Positions 12,700 through 13,580 of a stretch of 13,580 nucleotides of DNA are shown piece by piece. The translations under genes were made by a program, and so were the position numbers. Position 1 is the stretch's first letter. Every line of letters begins with the position of its first letter. Source of the stretch: Actinomycetes bacterium. GTDB taxonomy: Bacteria > Actinomycetota > Acidimicrobiia > Acidimicrobiales > UBA8190. The DNA lies in the NCBI GenBank assembly GCA_021779775.1, contig JAJYAB010000016.1, forward strand, positions 1 to 13,580, in the 5' to 3' direction. The notes below the pieces were generated by a model that searched no databases, had not been told where the DNA came from, and saw only the letters and a list, made by a program, of their open reading frames with translations.

Positions 12700-13580
12700 A
12701 TGAAGGGCCACCTTCGCCGACGGGGCAACGCGTGGGAGCTACGTGCCTACGTCGGGATCGATCCGATCACCAACCGCCAGAAGTACCTCACCCGCACCTT
12801 CCGGGGCGGCAAGCGCGAGGCTGACGAGGCACTCGCCCGGTTCACCACGGAGGTGTCCGGGGGTGGCCACGCCGCCCAGGACACGACGGTCGGTGATCTC
12901 ATCCGCCAGTGGCTCGACCTCGCCCGCAACGACCTGTCGCCATCGACCGTGCGCGGGTACGAGCGGACCATCAGGAGCTACATCACCCCAACGCTGGGCA
13001 AGGTGCCACTGGCCCGCCTTCGGACCGCCCAGCTCGACCGGTTCTACGCGCAGCTCCGGGAGAAGGGGGGGCTGAACGGCACGCCACTCGCTCCCGCGAC
13101 GGTGCGACAGGCACACGCGGTTCTGCGGCGAGCGCTTCATCAGGGCGTTCGGTGGGGATGGATATCGACGAACGTTGCGTCGCTGGCGTCACCACCGCGA
13201 GTGAAGACGCCGCAACTCGACCCGCCAAGCCCCGACGATGTCATCCGACTCATCGAGGCGGCGACGGAAGACGACCCGGACCTCGGATGCTTCCTCCTCC
13301 TTGCGGCAACGACCGGCGCTCGCCGGGGCGAGGTATGTGCGCTGCGCTGGTCGGACCTGGATATTCCCGGCAAGGCGGTCACCATCTCCCGGTCCGTTGT
13401 CGAGGCGGAGCACAGCGAGATTCTGGAGAAGGACACCAAGACGCATGCCTCCCGGCGCATCGCGCTCGATGTGGGAACCGTGGACGCCCTCGTCGCCCAC
13501 CGGGAGCGGTGCACGGCACGGGCGGCGGCTTGCGACGTCGTGCTGACTGATACCGCCCACGTCTTCTCGCGGGACCCGGA
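12700..13580 (+). CDS. Phage-type tyrosine recombinase/integrase, 3' end beyond window
   Basis: The frame runs from ATG 12700 to the right edge (293 codons, no stop), so the protein is truncated only by the window. GGGAGG at 12690-12695 is a good ribosome binding site. Order: an N-terminal arm-binding domain (residues 1-55, GNAWELRAYVG and ITNRQKYLTRTFRGGKREAD), a SAM-like core-binding domain (~62-165, TVGDLIRQWL, STVRGYERTI, TVRQAHAVLRRALHQGVRWG), and the start of the catalytic domain. TTGARRGEVCALRWSDL (204-220) carries the first catalytic Arg, R208, and TKTHASRRIAL (246-256) the hairpin Lys, K247. The H-x-x-R and nucleophilic Tyr lie beyond the window. More codons end in T or A than in the neighbours on the left, consistent with acquired DNA. 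It probably catalyses integration at the adjacent tRNA-Lys. Confidence 0.93.
   Translation, partial: MKGHLRRRGNAWELRAYVGIDPITNRQKYLTRTFRGGKREADEALARFTTEVSGGGHAAQDTTVGDLIRQWLDLARNDLSPSTVRGYERTIRSYITPTLGKVPLARLRTAQLDRFYAQLREKGGLNGTPLAPATVRQAHAVLRRALHQGVRWGWISTNVASLASPPRVKTPQLDPPSPDDVIRLIEAATEDDPDLGCFLLLAATTGARRGEVCALRWSDLDIPGKAVTISRSVVEAEHSEILEKDTKTHASRRIALDVGTVDALVAHRERCTARAAACDVVLTDTAHVFSRDP

Larger units (their letters stand above)
12571..13580 (+). mobile_element. Left end of a putative integrative element at tRNA-Lys
   Basis: Sequence downstream of the tRNA 3' end contains a phage-type integrase reading away from the tRNA and clustered repeats in front of it, a standard arrangement for prophages and integrative elements. 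The other end, cargo and second attachment site are outside the window, so the extent is unknown. A decayed or solitary integrase is possible. Confidence 0.6.

Overview
The window is very GC-rich and most likely comes from an actinobacterium of the class Acidimicrobiia. Three things point there: a mycothiol glycosyltransferase (mshA), a gene block resembling the mycobacterial mshA/YbjN/proC/small-HTH neighbourhood, and a secreted protein ending in six copies of the D-G-G-I-F-A-F-G repeat that I associate with Acidimicrobiia. Start codons are often GTG. Several genes lack a Shine-Dalgarno (SD) sequence and instead have a -10-like hexamer 6-8 nt before the start, which suggests leaderless transcription.

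Left half (1-5253): eight genes in a row on the minus strand. In transcription order they are a DksA/TraR-type zinc-finger protein, an RsiG-family c-di-GMP-binding anti-sigma protein, an XRE-type regulator similar to mycobacterial Rv0474, mshA, a YbjN-domain protein, proC, a small excisionase-like HTH protein, and a SAM hydroxide adenosyltransferase (DUF62) that runs off the left edge. The last has no stop codon inside the window.

Middle (5354-8470): a plus-strand PLP-dependent class V aminotransferase, preceded by a string of AGGAG motifs, converges on a minus-strand secreted CAP-like protein with six C-terminal repeats. That gene diverges from the next one across a short AT-rich intergenic region.

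Right part (8627-13580): a very large plus-strand signalling protein (PAS-GAF-PAS-GAF-SpoIIE phosphatase-RsbW-like ATPase plus an uncharacterised C-terminal domain) ends inside a perfect 7-bp tandem array. It is followed by tRNA-Lys(UUU) and, 130 bp downstream, by a phage-type tyrosine integrase cut by the right edge. The integrase is preceded by helically spaced direct repeats and a 10-bp inverted repeat. This looks like one end of an integrative element inserted at the tRNA, with most of the element outside the window.

The left half reads as core metabolism (mycothiol, proline) mixed with developmental or stress regulators. The large phosphatase/anti-sigma protein is a second sigma-control module. 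Short tandem duplications are unusually common: about eight arrays in 13.6 kb, many at gene starts or ends. No stretch longer than 300 bases lacks a gene.
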